64,000 nucleotides of DNA, taken from an uncultured Eubacteriales bacterium. GTDB lineage: Bacteria > Bacillota > Clostridia > Peptostreptococcales > Anaerovoracaceae. Of the stretch, positions 18,278 to 27,733 are shown piece after piece (position 1 is the stretch's first letter; every line of letters begins with the position of its first letter). The stretch lies in assembly GCA_902795265.1 (NCBI GenBank), contig CADBKM010000003.1, positions 1 to 64,000 on the forward strand, given 5' to 3'. The notes beneath the pieces were generated by a model. It was not told the origin of the DNA. It saw nothing but the letters and a program-made list of their open reading frames with translations, and ran no database searches. The position numbers were made by a program, and so were the translations under genes.

Positions 18278-19434
18278 AATTCATACATCTGTCAGATCTG
18301 CACCTGGGTAAGCGCGTCAATGATTACTCCATGATCGATGATCAGAAGTATATACTTGACCGAATACTCGAAATAATAGATGACGAAAAGCCTCAGGCAG
18401 TGCTGATAGCGGGGGATGTCTACGATAAGCCTCTTCCGCCGGCTGATGCCGTGCGCCTTTTTGATGCTTTTATATGCAGACTGGCCGATACTGATGCCGA
18501 AGTATTCATAATCAGCGGTAATCATGATTCGGCTGAACGGCTTTCGTTCGGATCGCAGATAATGGACAGGCAGGGAGTTCACTTTGCCGGAGGGTATGAC
18601 GGGAGTACCCGATGCTTCAGCCTTGAGGATGAATGGGGTAAGGTCAATTTCTATATGCTTCCTTTTATTAAGCCTGTACATGTAAGGCAGGCGTTTGCCG
18701 AAGATGAGACCGCGGCAGAGATCACGGACTTTACCAGGGCTCTTGCGTTCGCAATAGATAAGATGTGTGTAGATACAGCAGACAGAAATGTACTGATGGC
18801 GCATCAGTTCTGCACAGGTGCTGTAAGGTCGGAATCCGAGGAGATATCGGTAGGAGGCCTCGACAATGTTGACAGCTCAGTGTTTGAGTCGTTTGATTAT
18901 ACTGCGCTCGGTCATCTGCACGGGCCGCAGAAGGCCGGTACGGAAAAGATAAGATACTGCGGCTCTCCTCTGAAATACTCGTTTTCGGAGGCGGACCAGA
19001 TCAAATCCGTAACGGTGGTGGAGATAGGCGAAAAGTCAGATGGGGTATGCAGGCTTGAAATCCGAACTCCTGAACTGATTCCGCAGCGAGATATGCGGGT
19101 TATTAAAGGAAAATTCAATGAGTTGACCGATAAGTATTATTACAAACATATCAACACAGACGACTATATGCGCGTGATCCTTACGGATGAAGAAGATATC
19201 ATAGGTGCGCTCGGAAGCCTGAGGGCTGTATACCCGAATATTATGAGGCTCGAGTACGACAATACCAGAACAAGAGCTGCAGGAGCGATATCTGATTCGG
19301 ATGCTGATGACAGCAGAACGCCGCTGGAAATATTTGCAGGTCTGTACGAAAAGCAGAATGGCAAACCTATGGATGATGATCAGTCAGCACTTATATCAGG
19401 ACTGATCGAAAAAGTCTGGAGTGATGAGCAATGA
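18274..19434 (+). CDS. sbcD: Exonuclease subunit SbcD (Mre11-like)
   Basis: Nuclease subunit of the SbcCD complex, which opens DNA hairpins and blocked ends. 386 residues. The calcineurin-like metal site is intact: D8-x-H10 (SDLH), G47-D48 (GDVYD) and N83-H84-D85 (GNHD), with GHLHGPQ further on. TTG start: an ACGGAGGAAC site lies just ahead and the codon overlaps the nth stop. The gene overlaps sbcC by four bases. Confidence 0.96.
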   Translation: MKFIHLSDLHLGKRVNDYSMIDDQKYILDRILEIIDDEKPQAVLIAGDVYDKPLPPADAVRLFDAFICRLADTDAEVFIISGNHDSAERLSFGSQIMDRQGVHFAGGYDGSTRCFSLEDEWGKVNFYMLPFIKPVHVRQAFAEDETAAEITDFTRALAFAIDKMCVDTADRNVLMAHQFCTGAVRSESEEISVGGLDNVDSSVFESFDYTALGHLHGPQKAGTEKIRYCGSPLKYSFSEADQIKSVTVVEIGEKSDGVCRLEIRTPELIPQRDMRVIKGKFNELTDKYYYKHINTDDYMRVILTDEEDIIGALGSLRAVYPNIMRLEYDNTRTRAAGAISDSDADDSRTPLEIFAGLYEKQNGKPMDDDQSALISGLIEKVWSDEQ

Positions 19435-22208
19435 GACCGCTTAGACTTACTATCACAGGCTTCGGGCCTTATAAAAAAGAAACCGTTCTTGATATGGAAA
19501 GCCTCGGATCCGGCGGACTCTATCTCATAACCGGAGATACCGGGGCCGGCAAGACGTTCATTTTTGATGCCATTACTTATGCTCTTTACGGCGAGATGAG
19601 CGGATCCGGCAGAGATAATAGAAATGTAAGATCACAGTATGTTTCTGATGGTGAAAAAACGGAAGTTGAGCTTGTATTCAATTACGCCGGAAAGAGATAT
19701 AAAGTTACAAGAAATCCGGAGTATAACAGAGCCAAGAGCAGGGGCGAGGGATTTACAAAGCAGACTGCGGGAGCAACGCTCATAAAACCAGACGGCAGTG
19801 TGACAGAAGGACCGTCAAAGGTGACTGAAGAAATAAGGACCATACTCGGCATCGACCGGGGACAGTTCTGCAATATAGTTATGATCGCCCAGGGTGAGTT
19901 CAGGAAGGTGCTCAATGCAGGCACCGATGAAAGACAGAGGCTGTTCAGAAAGCTTTTCAATACACAGCCTTATAACAGGCTTTCTGATGAACTCAAAGAA
20001 CTCCAGAAGGTTAATCAGGAGGCCTATGCAGACACTCTTCGCGGCATGGGAATGAGCCTGTCTTCTGTAAGCTGCAGCTTTGATGATGATCTTAAGGCCG
20101 CGCTCAATGATCTTAAAGAGCGATGCGATTCCGGTGCTGACATTACAGATGAGGCCACAGCTCTTATAGCAAAGATAATTGCCGGTGCAAAAGAGCGAAG
20201 CACAGCTGCATCCGAAAAACTTAAAGATGTCGAAAGCAGGCTGACAGAGCTCAGCAATATAATTGCTCTGGCACAGGATCACCGCAAAAATATAAGCAGT
20301 CTTGAAACTGCGCGCAATAACAGCGAAGCACTGAAGCAGGCTGTATCGGACGCCAGGCTGAAGCTCGATGCCGCTGTCTCGAAAAAGCCGGAAGCTGAAA
20401 CGCTTGAAAACAAGGCAGCACTGCTCAAAGCCTCCATGGACTCTTATGATGAACTGGATTCATCAGCAATGAAGATCGAAGCTGTTAAATCAGATCTGAA
20501 CAAGCGGACAGAAGAGCTGTCATCTTTAAGAACCCTGATATCTGATCTTGCTGCCGGACTGGCAGACGATGAGAATCAGCTCAGCATGCTGAAGAATTCC
20601 GGCGAGGAACTTCTTGTATTAAGGAACGGCATGGAGAAAAAGCGTGAACGAATAGATGCGCTTAAAAACCTTATTTCTGAAATAGATAATGTCAGTGACC
20701 TTTCGGAGCAGCTGAAGACCCGGCAGGAAGAACTTGAGCCCCTGTTGGCGGAAGCTGACAGGCTTGAATCTGAACACAGCAGAATGGTTACGGCGTTCAT
20801 GAGAGAGCAGGCCGGCATTCTGGCAGCAGATCTTACTGAGGGAGAGGCATGCCCTGTATGCGGATCCCTTCATCATCCTGACCCGGCCAAGCTGGGAGAT
20901 GAAGCTCCTTCATCAGATGAGATAGATGCAGCCCAAAAGAAAGCTAAAGCCGCCCGTGCTGCAGCAGCTGAAAAGGCAGGTGAGGCGCACAAGACAGGCG
21001 GCAGACTCAATGCTATAATGAAATCGACGGCTGAATCTGCTCTGAAGGAAACCGGCTGTGAAGATCTTCTTGCAGCCGCTGCTGCTGCAAGAAAAGAGAT
21101 AGACTCGTTGCAGGAAAAACTGTCTTCTCAGCAGGATGAAGAGAAGGCTCTTTCAGAGAAAGCCGGCAGAGCAGCTAAGCTTGATGCTTCCATTCCTCTG
21201 CTCAGAAGCCGTATAGAAGAGCTTCGAGACAAGGAACACGCTTCCGCGAACGAACTTAATGAAACAGAGACTGAACTGGCTGCCGCCAGGGCCAGGCACG
21301 ATCAGATCAGCCGTGATCTTGCTTTTGCAAGCAGAGAGGAAGCAGAGAAAAACCTTAAAGAAACTTCCGATAAGGCCAAAGGCATTCGAAAAGAAATAGA
21401 AAAGGCTTCAGAAGCTTTAAATGAGGCTGTTTCAAGCAATAGTGCCAATGATGCGATAATAAGCGAACTCGAAAAAGTCGTTGCAGGTTACACAGCCATT
21501 GACGAAGATAAGGCAAAAGCAGACGCCGCCGATGCCGGCAATGAGAAGGCAGAACTTAAAGAACTCAGTATAAGGCTGGCATCAGAAGTAAAAACGGCAG
21601 AAGCTGCGCTTGACTCTGTATCTTCGGCATCAGATGATCTCCGCAGAATACGCAAGGAGCATGAGATCATAGATCCGCTCAGCAGAACTGCAAGCGGTAC
21701 ACTTACAGGAAAAGACCGCATCTCACTAGAGACATACGTCCAGGCATTTTACTTTGAGCGTATCATCAGAAGAGCTAATCTGAGGCTCAGGCTGATGTCA
21801 GATGGTCAATATGAGTTCGTAAGGACAGGTGAAGCCGGAGACAAACGCCATCAGACAGGCCTTGATCTCAGCATCGCCGACCATTACAGCGGTACGGAGC
21901 GTCCTGTCAGCACTCTGTCGGGAGGTGAAAGCTTTATGGCGTCGCTGTCGCTGGCGCTCGGCCTCTCAGATGAAGTACAGGCATCGGCAGGCGGCATAAA
22001 GCTCGACACGATGTTCGTGGATGAGGGATTTGGCTCACTTGATTCGGAGACGCTGGAAAAAGCTATAAGAACACTGACCGAGCTCTCCGATGATGACAGA
22101 CTTGTAGGAATAATATCGCATGTGGATGCGCTGAAATCCCGCATAGATAAGCAGATAGTCGTTACAAAAGACCGTGATGCCGGAAGCCGTGCGGTCATAA
22201 CTGTCTGA
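19431..22208 (+). CDS. sbcC: Exonuclease subunit SbcC (Rad50-like ATPase)
   Basis: ATPase arm of SbcCD. 925 residues. Walker A GDTGAGKT at 35-42; the zinc-hook CPVC (C474 and C477) at the apex of two coiled-coil arms; ABC signature LSGGESF and Walker B MFVDEGFGSLD near the C-terminus. Alanine- and glutamate-rich heptads fill the arms. Overlaps sbcD by an ATGA. A gap with a strong new promoter follows, so the repair run ends here, although no clear terminator is visible. Confidence 0.96.
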   Translation: MRPLRLTITGFGPYKKETVLDMESLGSGGLYLITGDTGAGKTFIFDAITYALYGEMSGSGRDNRNVRSQYVSDGEKTEVELVFNYAGKRYKVTRNPEYNRAKSRGEGFTKQTAGATLIKPDGSVTEGPSKVTEEIRTILGIDRGQFCNIVMIAQGEFRKVLNAGTDERQRLFRKLFNTQPYNRLSDELKELQKVNQEAYADTLRGMGMSLSSVSCSFDDDLKAALNDLKERCDSGADITDEATALIAKIIAGAKERSTAASEKLKDVESRLTELSNIIALAQDHRKNISSLETARNNSEALKQAVSDARLKLDAAVSKKPEAETLENKAALLKASMDSYDELDSSAMKIEAVKSDLNKRTEELSSLRTLISDLAAGLADDENQLSMLKNSGEELLVLRNGMEKKRERIDALKNLISEIDNVSDLSEQLKTRQEELEPLLAEADRLESEHSRMVTAFMREQAGILAADLTEGEACPVCGSLHHPDPAKLGDEAPSSDEIDAAQKKAKAARAAAAEKAGEAHKTGGRLNAIMKSTAESALKETGCEDLLAAAAAARKEIDSLQEKLSSQQDEEKALSEKAGRAAKLDASIPLLRSRIEELRDKEHASANELNETETELAAARARHDQISRDLAFASREEAEKNLKETSDKAKGIRKEIEKASEALNEAVSSNSANDAIISELEKVVAGYTAIDEDKAKADAADAGNEKAELKELSIRLASEVKTAEAALDSVSSASDDLRRIRKEHEIIDPLSRTASGTLTGKDRISLETYVQAFYFERIIRRANLRLRLMSDGQYEFVRTGEAGDKRHQTGLDLSIADHYSGTERPVSTLSGGESFMASLSLALGLSDEVQASAGGIKLDTMFVDEGFGSLDSETLEKAIRTLTELSDDDRLVGIISHVDALKSRIDKQIVVTKDRDAGSRAVITV

Positions 22209-22250
22209 TGCATATCAGCTCACTTTGATAAGTCAGAACATTAATACTTC

Positions 22251-22279
22251 TTGTAATGAGCAACTGCCATTGTTAAAAT
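22251..22279 (+). promoter_or_regulatory. Promoter of pgk-tpiA
   Basis: TTGTAA (22251-22256), 17-base spacer, TAAAAT (22274-22279): a good sigma-A type promoter, with a predicted start near 22286 and a leader of about 60 bases. Confidence 0.7.
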
Positions 22280-22346
22280 ATAACCCAGACGTGTAAAGAA
22301 AAGACATCAAAACATTTCAAATATAATCAACCAAAGGAGACCGGAG

Positions 22347-23531
22347 ATGAAAAAAACTATCAAAGACATTGACTGGACCGGGAAAAAAGCTGTAATGAGA
22401 TGCGACTTTAACGTACCTCTTGACGGCGATGTGATCACTGATGATATCCGTATCAGGGCTGCTCTTCCGAGCATCGAGTATCTGCTCGATAACGGCGCGG
22501 CAGTTGTACTGATGTCGCACCTCGGAAGACCAAAGGGCGAGCCTAAGCCTGAATTCAGCCTTGCTCCTGTAGCAAAAAGAATCGAAGAGCTTACAGGAAG
22601 AAGCGTTAATTTCGTCCCTTCAGACGTAGTTGTTGATGACAAGGTCAGAGAAGCTGCAGCCGCACTGAAAGCCGGCGAGATGATGCTTATCGAGAACGTC
22701 AGATACAGAGCCGGAGAGACCAAGAACGATCCTGAGTTTGCAAAAGAGCTTTCGGAACTCGGCGACATTTTCGTCCAGGACGCTTTCGGCACAGCACACA
22801 GAGCACATTCTTCAACTACAGGAATAGCTGATTATATCCCTGCGGTATCGGGCTTCCTTATTGAGAAAGAGCTTAAGTTCCTCGGTGACGCAGTAAACGA
22901 TCCGCAGAGACCTTTCGCAGCAATCATGGGCGGCGCAAAGGTAAAGGATAAGATCCCAGTGATCACAAACCTTCTTGACAAGGTAGATATTCTGATCGTC
23001 GGCGGAGGAATGTCGTATACATTCTTCAAGGCTCAGGGCTACTCGATCGGAACTTCGCTTCTCGATGAAGAAGGTCTCGAACTTGCTGCCGGAATCCTTA
23101 AAAAAGCAGAGGAAAAGGGCGTTAAGTTCATGCTTCCTGTAGATGTCGTTGCTGCTGATGAATTCGCTAATGATTCACCGCACGACACATATCCTGTAGA
23201 TGCCATTCCTGACAACAGAATGGGTCTCGATATCGGCGCTGAGACCATAAAGCTCTTCACGGATACACTGAAGACTGCCAAGACAGTAGTATGGAACGGA
23301 CCGCTCGGAGTTTTCGAGATGGATAATTTCGCAGTCGGAACAAAAGCGATCGCTGAATGTCTGGCTGAGATCGATGCTACTACAGTTATCGGAGGAGGAG
23401 ACAGCGCTGCAGCTGTTGCCAAGTTCGGTCTCGGAGACAAGATGACTCATATCAGCACAGGCGGCGGAGCGAGCCTTGAATTCCTTGAGGGAAGAGAACT
23501 TCCGGGAATCGCTATTATCGAAGATAAATAA
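22347..23531 (+). CDS. pgk: Phosphoglycerate kinase
   Basis: Glycolytic enzyme transferring the phosphate of 1,3-bisphosphoglycerate to ADP. 394 residues, full length. Begins with the RCDFNVPLD substrate site, followed by SHLGRPKG; the nucleotide-binding GGGDSAAA motif is near residue 350 and the C-terminal STGGGASLE is present. AAAGGAG precedes the ATG. It has its own promoter and pairs with tpiA 35 bases downstream. Glyceraldehyde-3-phosphate dehydrogenase and phosphoglycerate mutase, usual partners in Firmicutes, are not adjacent. Confidence 0.98.
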   Translation: MKKTIKDIDWTGKKAVMRCDFNVPLDGDVITDDIRIRAALPSIEYLLDNGAAVVLMSHLGRPKGEPKPEFSLAPVAKRIEELTGRSVNFVPSDVVVDDKVREAAAALKAGEMMLIENVRYRAGETKNDPEFAKELSELGDIFVQDAFGTAHRAHSSTTGIADYIPAVSGFLIEKELKFLGDAVNDPQRPFAAIMGGAKVKDKIPVITNLLDKVDILIVGGGMSYTFFKAQGYSIGTSLLDEEGLELAAGILKKAEEKGVKFMLPVDVVAADEFANDSPHDTYPVDAIPDNRMGLDIGAETIKLFTDTLKTAKTVVWNGPLGVFEMDNFAVGTKAIAECLAEIDATTVIGGGDSAAAVAKFGLGDKMTHISTGGGASLEFLEGRELPGIAIIEDK

Positions 23532-23566
23532 ATCACTTTTATAATTATTAAAGAAAAGGGGCTAAA

Positions 23567-24325
23567 ATGAAAAAATTTCTTATTGCCGGAAACTGGAAAA
23601 TGAACAAGACATCAGCAGAGGCTAAGGCATTTGCTGAAGAACTCAAGGCTAAAAACCTTCCTAACGCAAAAGATGTTTGCGTACTTGCACCATTTACTCT
23701 TATTGAGGGACTGGGAAAGGCTCTCGAGGGAAGCGGCATCGGATTCGGAGCACAGAACGTTCACTTCGAACAGAGCGGTGCTTATACAGGAGAAGTTTCA
23801 GTACCTATGCTGAAAGAACTCGGCATCGGATACTGCGTTATCGGCCACTCCGAAAGAAGAGAGTACTTTGCTGAGACTGATGAAACTGTAAACAAGAAGC
23901 TTAAAGTTCTGCTTGAGGCAGGAATCACACCGATCCTGTGCGTAGGTGAATCCCTTGAAGTAAGAGAGCAGGGCGGTGAGCAGACATTTGTTGCCGGACA
24001 GGTCATCGCAGATTTCGCAGGTATCCCTGCTGCAGAAGCTGCAAAGATCGTTATCGCTTATGAACCTATCTGGGCTATCGGCACAGGAAAGACAGCTACA
24101 CCTGATCAGGCTGAAGAGATGTGCGCATTCATCAGAGGCGTTGTATCCGGAATCTATGACAACGCTACAGGCGACAGCATGCTCATCCTTTACGGCGGCT
24201 CAATGAAACCTTCAAATGCTAAAGAGCTGCTCGAGAAGCCTGACATCAACGGCGGTCTCATCGGCGGAGCAAGCCTCAAGGCTGATGACTTCGCAGCTAT
24301 CGCAGAGGCAGCTGCTTCACTGTAA
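23567..24325 (+). CDS. tpiA: Triosephosphate isomerase
   Basis: Interconverts dihydroxyacetone phosphate and glyceraldehyde 3-phosphate. 252 residues. Active-site residues K11 (GNWKMN), H94 (IGHSERR) and E166 ([11 protein letters not shown]) are all present, as is the phosphate-binding YGGS loop. An AAAGGGG site precedes the ATG. It ends the glycolytic pair; its stop codon lies in the loop of an inverted repeat and is followed by a strong hairpin (24372-24401). Confidence 0.98.
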   Translation: MKKFLIAGNWKMNKTSAEAKAFAEELKAKNLPNAKDVCVLAPFTLIEGLGKALEGSGIGFGAQNVHFEQSGAYTGEVSVPMLKELGIGYCVIGHSERREYFAETDETVNKKLKVLLEAGITPILCVGESLEVREQGGEQTFVAGQVIADFAGIPAAEAAKIVIAYEPIWAIGTGKTATPDQAEEMCAFIRGVVSGIYDNATGDSMLILYGGSMKPSNAKELLEKPDINGGLIGGASLKADDFAAIAEAAASL

Positions 24326-24339
24326 ATATAAGCAGCTGC
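24308..24339 (+). repeat. Inverted repeat around the tpiA stop codon
   Basis: GCAGCTGCTT (24308-24317) and its exact complement (24330-24339) flank a 12-base loop that contains the tpiA stop. Each arm is itself built on GCAGCTGC, a palindrome. It could stabilise the 3' end of the tpiA message. Confidence 0.6.
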
Positions 24340-24341
24340 AT

Positions 24342-24370
24342 TTGACACAGATGCTTTGGTTGTGTTAAAT
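24342..24370 (+). promoter_or_regulatory. Candidate secG promoter
   Basis: Consensus TTGACA (24342-24347), 17-base spacer, TTAAAT (24365-24370). The predicted start near 24377 falls inside the left arm of the tpiA terminator, so transcripts from here would lack part of that arm. Confidence 0.6.
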
Positions 24371-24371
24371 T

Positions 24372-24401
24372 AAGGCGTTCGGATATTTATCCGAACGCCT
24401 T
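24372..24401 (+). terminator. Terminator after tpiA
   Basis: Thirteen- to 14-bp perfect stem (AAGGCGTTCGGAT at 24372-24384 with its complement ending at 24401) and a very short loop, followed by a T-rich but interrupted tail. Most likely the end of the pgk-tpiA transcript. Confidence 0.75.
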
Positions 24402-24428
24402 ATATTTCATTTTAGTTTGGAGGACATC

Positions 24429-24662
24429 ATGCATACAGCTTTAATGGTAATCCTTTTGATCGCAAGCCTGATTCTCATAGTCAGCATTCTTCTTCAGACA
24501 AGTAAGAGTGACGGACTTTCCGGTTCAATCGCCGGCGGTGCTGAGCAGCTCTTCGGAAAGCGCAAGAGCCAGGGCTATGATGCGCTTCTTGCAAAAATTA
24601 CAACAGTCTGCGCAGTAGTATATATCGTTCTGTCTTTGGCGATCGTTGCTATTTTTCAATAG
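24429..24662 (+). CDS. secG: Preprotein translocase subunit SecG
   Basis: Small accessory subunit of the SecYEG channel. 77 residues with two hydrophobic segments (about 2-22 and 52-74) and the family loop LLQTSKSDGLSGSIAGG between them, ending in the usual LFGKRKS. The ATG at 24429 is set by TTGGAGGAC just ahead of it; the upstream TTG in the same frame is part of that site. Family neighbours rnr and smpB are missing; instead a pyrophosphatase-like gene follows after 34 bases. Confidence 0.93.
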   Translation: MHTALMVILLIASLILIVSILLQTSKSDGLSGSIAGGAEQLFGKRKSQGYDALLAKITTVCAVVYIVLSLAIVAIFQ

Positions 24663-24696
24663 TATAGCGTAAGATACGCTGACGGAGATCGGTTCG

Positions 24697-26496
24697 ATGC
24701 TCAAGATTGTAACACTGATCTGCGCTCTGGCAGGGCTCCTGACCTCGATCTCGCTTGAGACATGGCTAAGAAGTAAAATCGTCAGAAACGAGACTTCAGC
24801 GGAGGCTTATGCTGAGATAAAGCGCAGAAATTCAGAATTCTGGTCAATTCAATATACGCCTCTTTTACTTATACTGGCGCTGATCACGGCGCTGCTGTTT
24901 GTATTTGTAGGTAAATTCAATGCCGCTGTATTCCTTTGTGGAGCGGCTCTTTGCTTTGTTTCCGTTTTTGCAGGCACAAGGACGGTCATAACGGGAAGTG
25001 TAGCTTCTGCATCACTTGCATCTGCTGATGATATCCGCAATTCGCTTAAAACAGCTTACCGATCGGCAGCCGTAATGGGGCTTATAATTACGTCTCTTTC
25101 ACTTGTCGGTCTTGGGATAATGTTCTTTTTCCTGAAGACATCCCGGCTGATCGAGTTGGCAGCAAGCTTTGCTCTCGGTGCTTCTGTGGTATCGCTGTTT
25201 ACAGGTCTGTCAGGAACCGCTTTTTCCGGAGCATATGCTCTGTCTGTAAAGAGCGATGATTTCACGGATTATACCGGAATGTACATAGGAAGCGGGGCAG
25301 ACAATGTTGAAACCTATATTCTTTCTGCATGCTCTGCGGCTCTTCTTTCGGGCGTAGCTGTCGATACTTCAGGCATCATGTCAACATTTACTGCTACCTC
25401 GGCTGCAAGGTTCCCTCTCATAGTGCTTGCTTCCGGAATTGCCGCATCTGTTATAGGTATAATGATCTACAGAGGGTATGTTGTAAAAAAACCTTCTGCC
25501 GGACTGACGGCAGGCAATGTTGTTGCTGCAGTTATCGTCATCGGAGTTTCATTCTATTTCAGCAACAGGGTACTGCAGTCTTATATTTACTCGATCTGCG
25601 TAGGCGCCGGCATACTTGCGGCACTTATTTCGGGCGAGGCATCAAAGGCATACTCGGCAGACGGATCTATATTCAGACGCCATCTGCCTGATGTGAAAAG
25701 CACGGGTATCGCTCAGTCCATGATCTACAGACTGTCTATAGGAATGATCTCTGTAATCATCCCGGCTGTATTTACTACTGCTGCAATGATACTGGCTTAC
25801 AAATTTGCAAGCTTTTACGGAATTGCTCTTGCTGCAGTAGGGATCAATTCGATGGCTGCGATCAACTCTGCTGTAAGGGGGTTTTCAGTCAATACTGCAA
25901 GTGCTTCAGAGATCGCTTCACTCAGCGATCCGGAAGCTGAGAACCCGAATCCTGCAGACGTGCTTCTGACTGCTTCTGCAAGGTCGGATTCTGTCGGAAA
26001 AGCATACTCAGGAGTTACTACATATGTGACACTTGTTGCAATGTATACTGCACTGTCGGTAGTAGCGAACAACCCAGCTATAAATCTTCTCAGCACACCT
26101 GTATTTACCGGAATCACTACAGGCGCGGTATTCGTATTTGTTTGTGCCGGGCTCATTATCAGATCCATAAGACTGACAAGCCAGGTGCTCCGCAGCAGAC
26201 TCGGTGAACCGAATGATCCTGAAAAGCGCATATCGTCGCTCAGAGGACTCGTCCCGCTGGTCGTGCTGGCGTTTGCTGTTCCTGTCGCAGTCGGTTTTGC
26301 AGGCGGCGTAAACGGCCTTATAGCTTTCTCATGCTCAGCCTCGGTAACAGGAATGTGCCTTATTTTCGCATTCAATAATTCCGGGAAGTATTTCGACCGC
26401 ATGGCAACCGAAACGCTCGGAACTATCATAAAACTTATGGTAGCCGTAACTCTCGTTGCTGCTCCGCTCTTTATGGAGTTCGGAGGCATATTTTAG
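24697..26496 (+). CDS. Membrane pyrophosphatase-like protein lacking catalytic motifs
   Basis: 599 residues, nearly all hydrophobic segments (about 14-16). It lines up from end to end with ion-translocating membrane pyrophosphatases (about 670-730 residues). NSLKTAYRSAAVMGL (116-130) matches ALKVAYxGGSVMGL, SGADNVETY (199-207) matches GADLFESY, FYGIALAAVG (373-382) matches the segment before the DSYGPIADNAGG loop, GKAYSGVTTYV (434-444) matches GKGFAIGSA, and FNNSGKYFDRM plus GTIIKLMVAVTLVAAP (559-590) match WDNAKKYIE and LIKLMSIVALVFAP. All diphosphate- and magnesium-binding motifs are gone: DNVGDNVGD, GPIADNAGG and GDTVGDPFKDT are replaced or deleted. The frame is intact and codon use matches its neighbours, so it is a real protein but probably not a pyrophosphatase. 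It follows secG closely and is likely cotranscribed. Function unknown. Confidence 0.85.
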   Translation: MLKIVTLICALAGLLTSISLETWLRSKIVRNETSAEAYAEIKRRNSEFWSIQYTPLLLILALITALLFVFVGKFNAAVFLCGAALCFVSVFAGTRTVITGSVASASLASADDIRNSLKTAYRSAAVMGLIITSLSLVGLGIMFFFLKTSRLIELAASFALGASVVSLFTGLSGTAFSGAYALSVKSDDFTDYTGMYIGSGADNVETYILSACSAALLSGVAVDTSGIMSTFTATSAARFPLIVLASGIAASVIGIMIYRGYVVKKPSAGLTAGNVVAAVIVIGVSFYFSNRVLQSYIYSICVGAGILAALISGEASKAYSADGSIFRRHLPDVKSTGIAQSMIYRLSIGMISVIIPAVFTTAAMILAYKFASFYGIALAAVGINSMAAINSAVRGFSVNTASASEIASLSDPEAENPNPADVLLTASARSDSVGKAYSGVTTYVTLVAMYTALSVVANNPAINLLSTPVFTGITTGAVFVFVCAGLIIRSIRLTSQVLRSRLGEPNDPEKRISSLRGLVPLVVLAFAVPVAVGFAGGVNGLIAFSCSASVTGMCLIFAFNNSGKYFDRMATETLGTIIKLMVAVTLVAAPLFMEFGGIF

Positions 26497-26534
26497 TGCC
26501 TGAACGCAGAGCAAGGCTGTATCGGAGATGAAAC

Positions 26535-26561
26535 GCGGCGGCTCTGCTAAACAGCCGCCGC
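26535..26561. terminator. Probable terminator after the pyrophosphatase-like gene
   Basis: Perfect 9-bp GC-rich stem (GCGGCGGCT at 26535-26543, complement at 26553-26561) with a 9-base loop, 39 bases after the stop. The tail is AT-rich but has no long T run, so termination strength is uncertain. Confidence 0.55.
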
Positions 26562-26606
26562 CATTTAATATATAGAAGTCGCTTTTAAAAAAATAAAAGG
26601 CAGAAT

Positions 26607-27716
26607 ATGAAGAACAACAAATTTCGCATTTTTGTAATCAATCCGGGCTCAACATCGACCAAGCTCGCACTTTTTGAGGACAATATCAAGATCCTTCAGA
26701 CATCTGTATCTCATGATGCCGAGGTCCTGAATTCGTTTCCGACTCCAAATGACCAGCTCAGCTATCGCATGGGCGTGATAAAGGATTTCGTGGAAAAGAA
26801 TGATATCGAACTCGACAATATCGATGCTTTTGTAGGCAGGGGAGGCGGATGCCTTCCTGTCCCTAGCGGAACGTTCGAAGTCAATGACATTCTTCTGAAT
26901 GACATACGAAACAATGTGGGACGCACCATTCACCCTTCAATACTAGGAGTTCAGCTCGCTTACGAGATGCAGCAGAAGTACGGCGGAAGGCTGTTCATGG
27001 TCGACCCGATATGTGTCGATGAGTATACCGATGTTGCAAGAGTTACGGGCGTAAAAGGGATCGAGCGCCGCACAGAGTCGCATGCACTCAATCTGAGAGG
27101 TACAGCGATGAAGCACTGTAAGATCCACGGCATGGATTATAAACAGTCAAATCTCGTCGTCGCTCATATCGACGGCGGTATTACCATAGCAGCCCAGATG
27201 AACGGCAGGCAGATCGACTGCAACCAGGGTGCGGGCGGTGAAGGACCATTCACAGCCACACGAACAGGGTCGCTGCCGCTTATGGAAGTCCTCGATTATT
27301 TCAAGGATCACAGCGTAGAGGAAATGAGGCATCTCTGCACAGGCACCGGCGGATTCGTTTCGCACTTCGGTACATCTGACGCAGACGAGGTATACAGTAG
27401 AGTACTGAACGGAGATAAAGATGCTGCTCTTGTATGGGAAGCGCTATGCTACAACATAGTTAAATATATCGGCTCGATGGCTGTCGTGCTCAAAGGAAAA
27501 GTTGACGGCATCCTGATAACGGGCCGCTACACACGGTTCCGCGGTCTTATAGACTATATTAAGGAATACACCGGATGGATCGCACCGGTATATATCTATG
27601 AGAACGAAGTCGAACAGGAAGCCATGTGTGCCGGTGCTCTCAGAGTCCTCAGAGGTGAGGAAGAAGCAAAAGTATACACAGGCAAAAATATGGTAAAATC
27701 AACAGATAACATATAA
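26607..27716 (+). CDS. buk: Butyrate kinase
   Basis: Acetokinase-family enzyme: butyryl-phosphate plus ADP gives butyrate and ATP (or the reverse); a branched-chain fatty-acid kinase is the close alternative. 369 residues. The phosphate-1 motif VINPGSTSTKLALFED is near residues 10-25; VGRGGG (about 86-91), HIDGGIT and the nucleotide site ILITGRYTR follow. ptb (phosphotransbutyrylase), its usual partner, is not adjacent. AAAGG lies seven bases before the ATG. It is 17 bases ahead of pheS, so the two may share a transcript by position only. Confidence 0.93.
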   Translation: MKNNKFRIFVINPGSTSTKLALFEDNIKILQTSVSHDAEVLNSFPTPNDQLSYRMGVIKDFVEKNDIELDNIDAFVGRGGGCLPVPSGTFEVNDILLNDIRNNVGRTIHPSILGVQLAYEMQQKYGGRLFMVDPICVDEYTDVARVTGVKGIERRTESHALNLRGTAMKHCKIHGMDYKQSNLVVAHIDGGITIAAQMNGRQIDCNQGAGGEGPFTATRTGSLPLMEVLDYFKDHSVEEMRHLCTGTGGFVSHFGTSDADEVYSRVLNGDKDAALVWEALCYNIVKYIGSMAVVLKGKVDGILITGRYTRFRGLIDYIKEYTGWIAPVYIYENEVEQEAMCAGALRVLRGEEEAKVYTGKNMVKSTDNI

Positions 27717-27733
27717 AGAAGGAGGGTAAGCAA

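Noticed and set aside
24697..26496. Decaying pseudogene of hppA
   Set aside because: The frame is unbroken, the membrane segments are regular, and the match to the family continues in frame on both sides of each lost motif, so loss looks selective rather than random.
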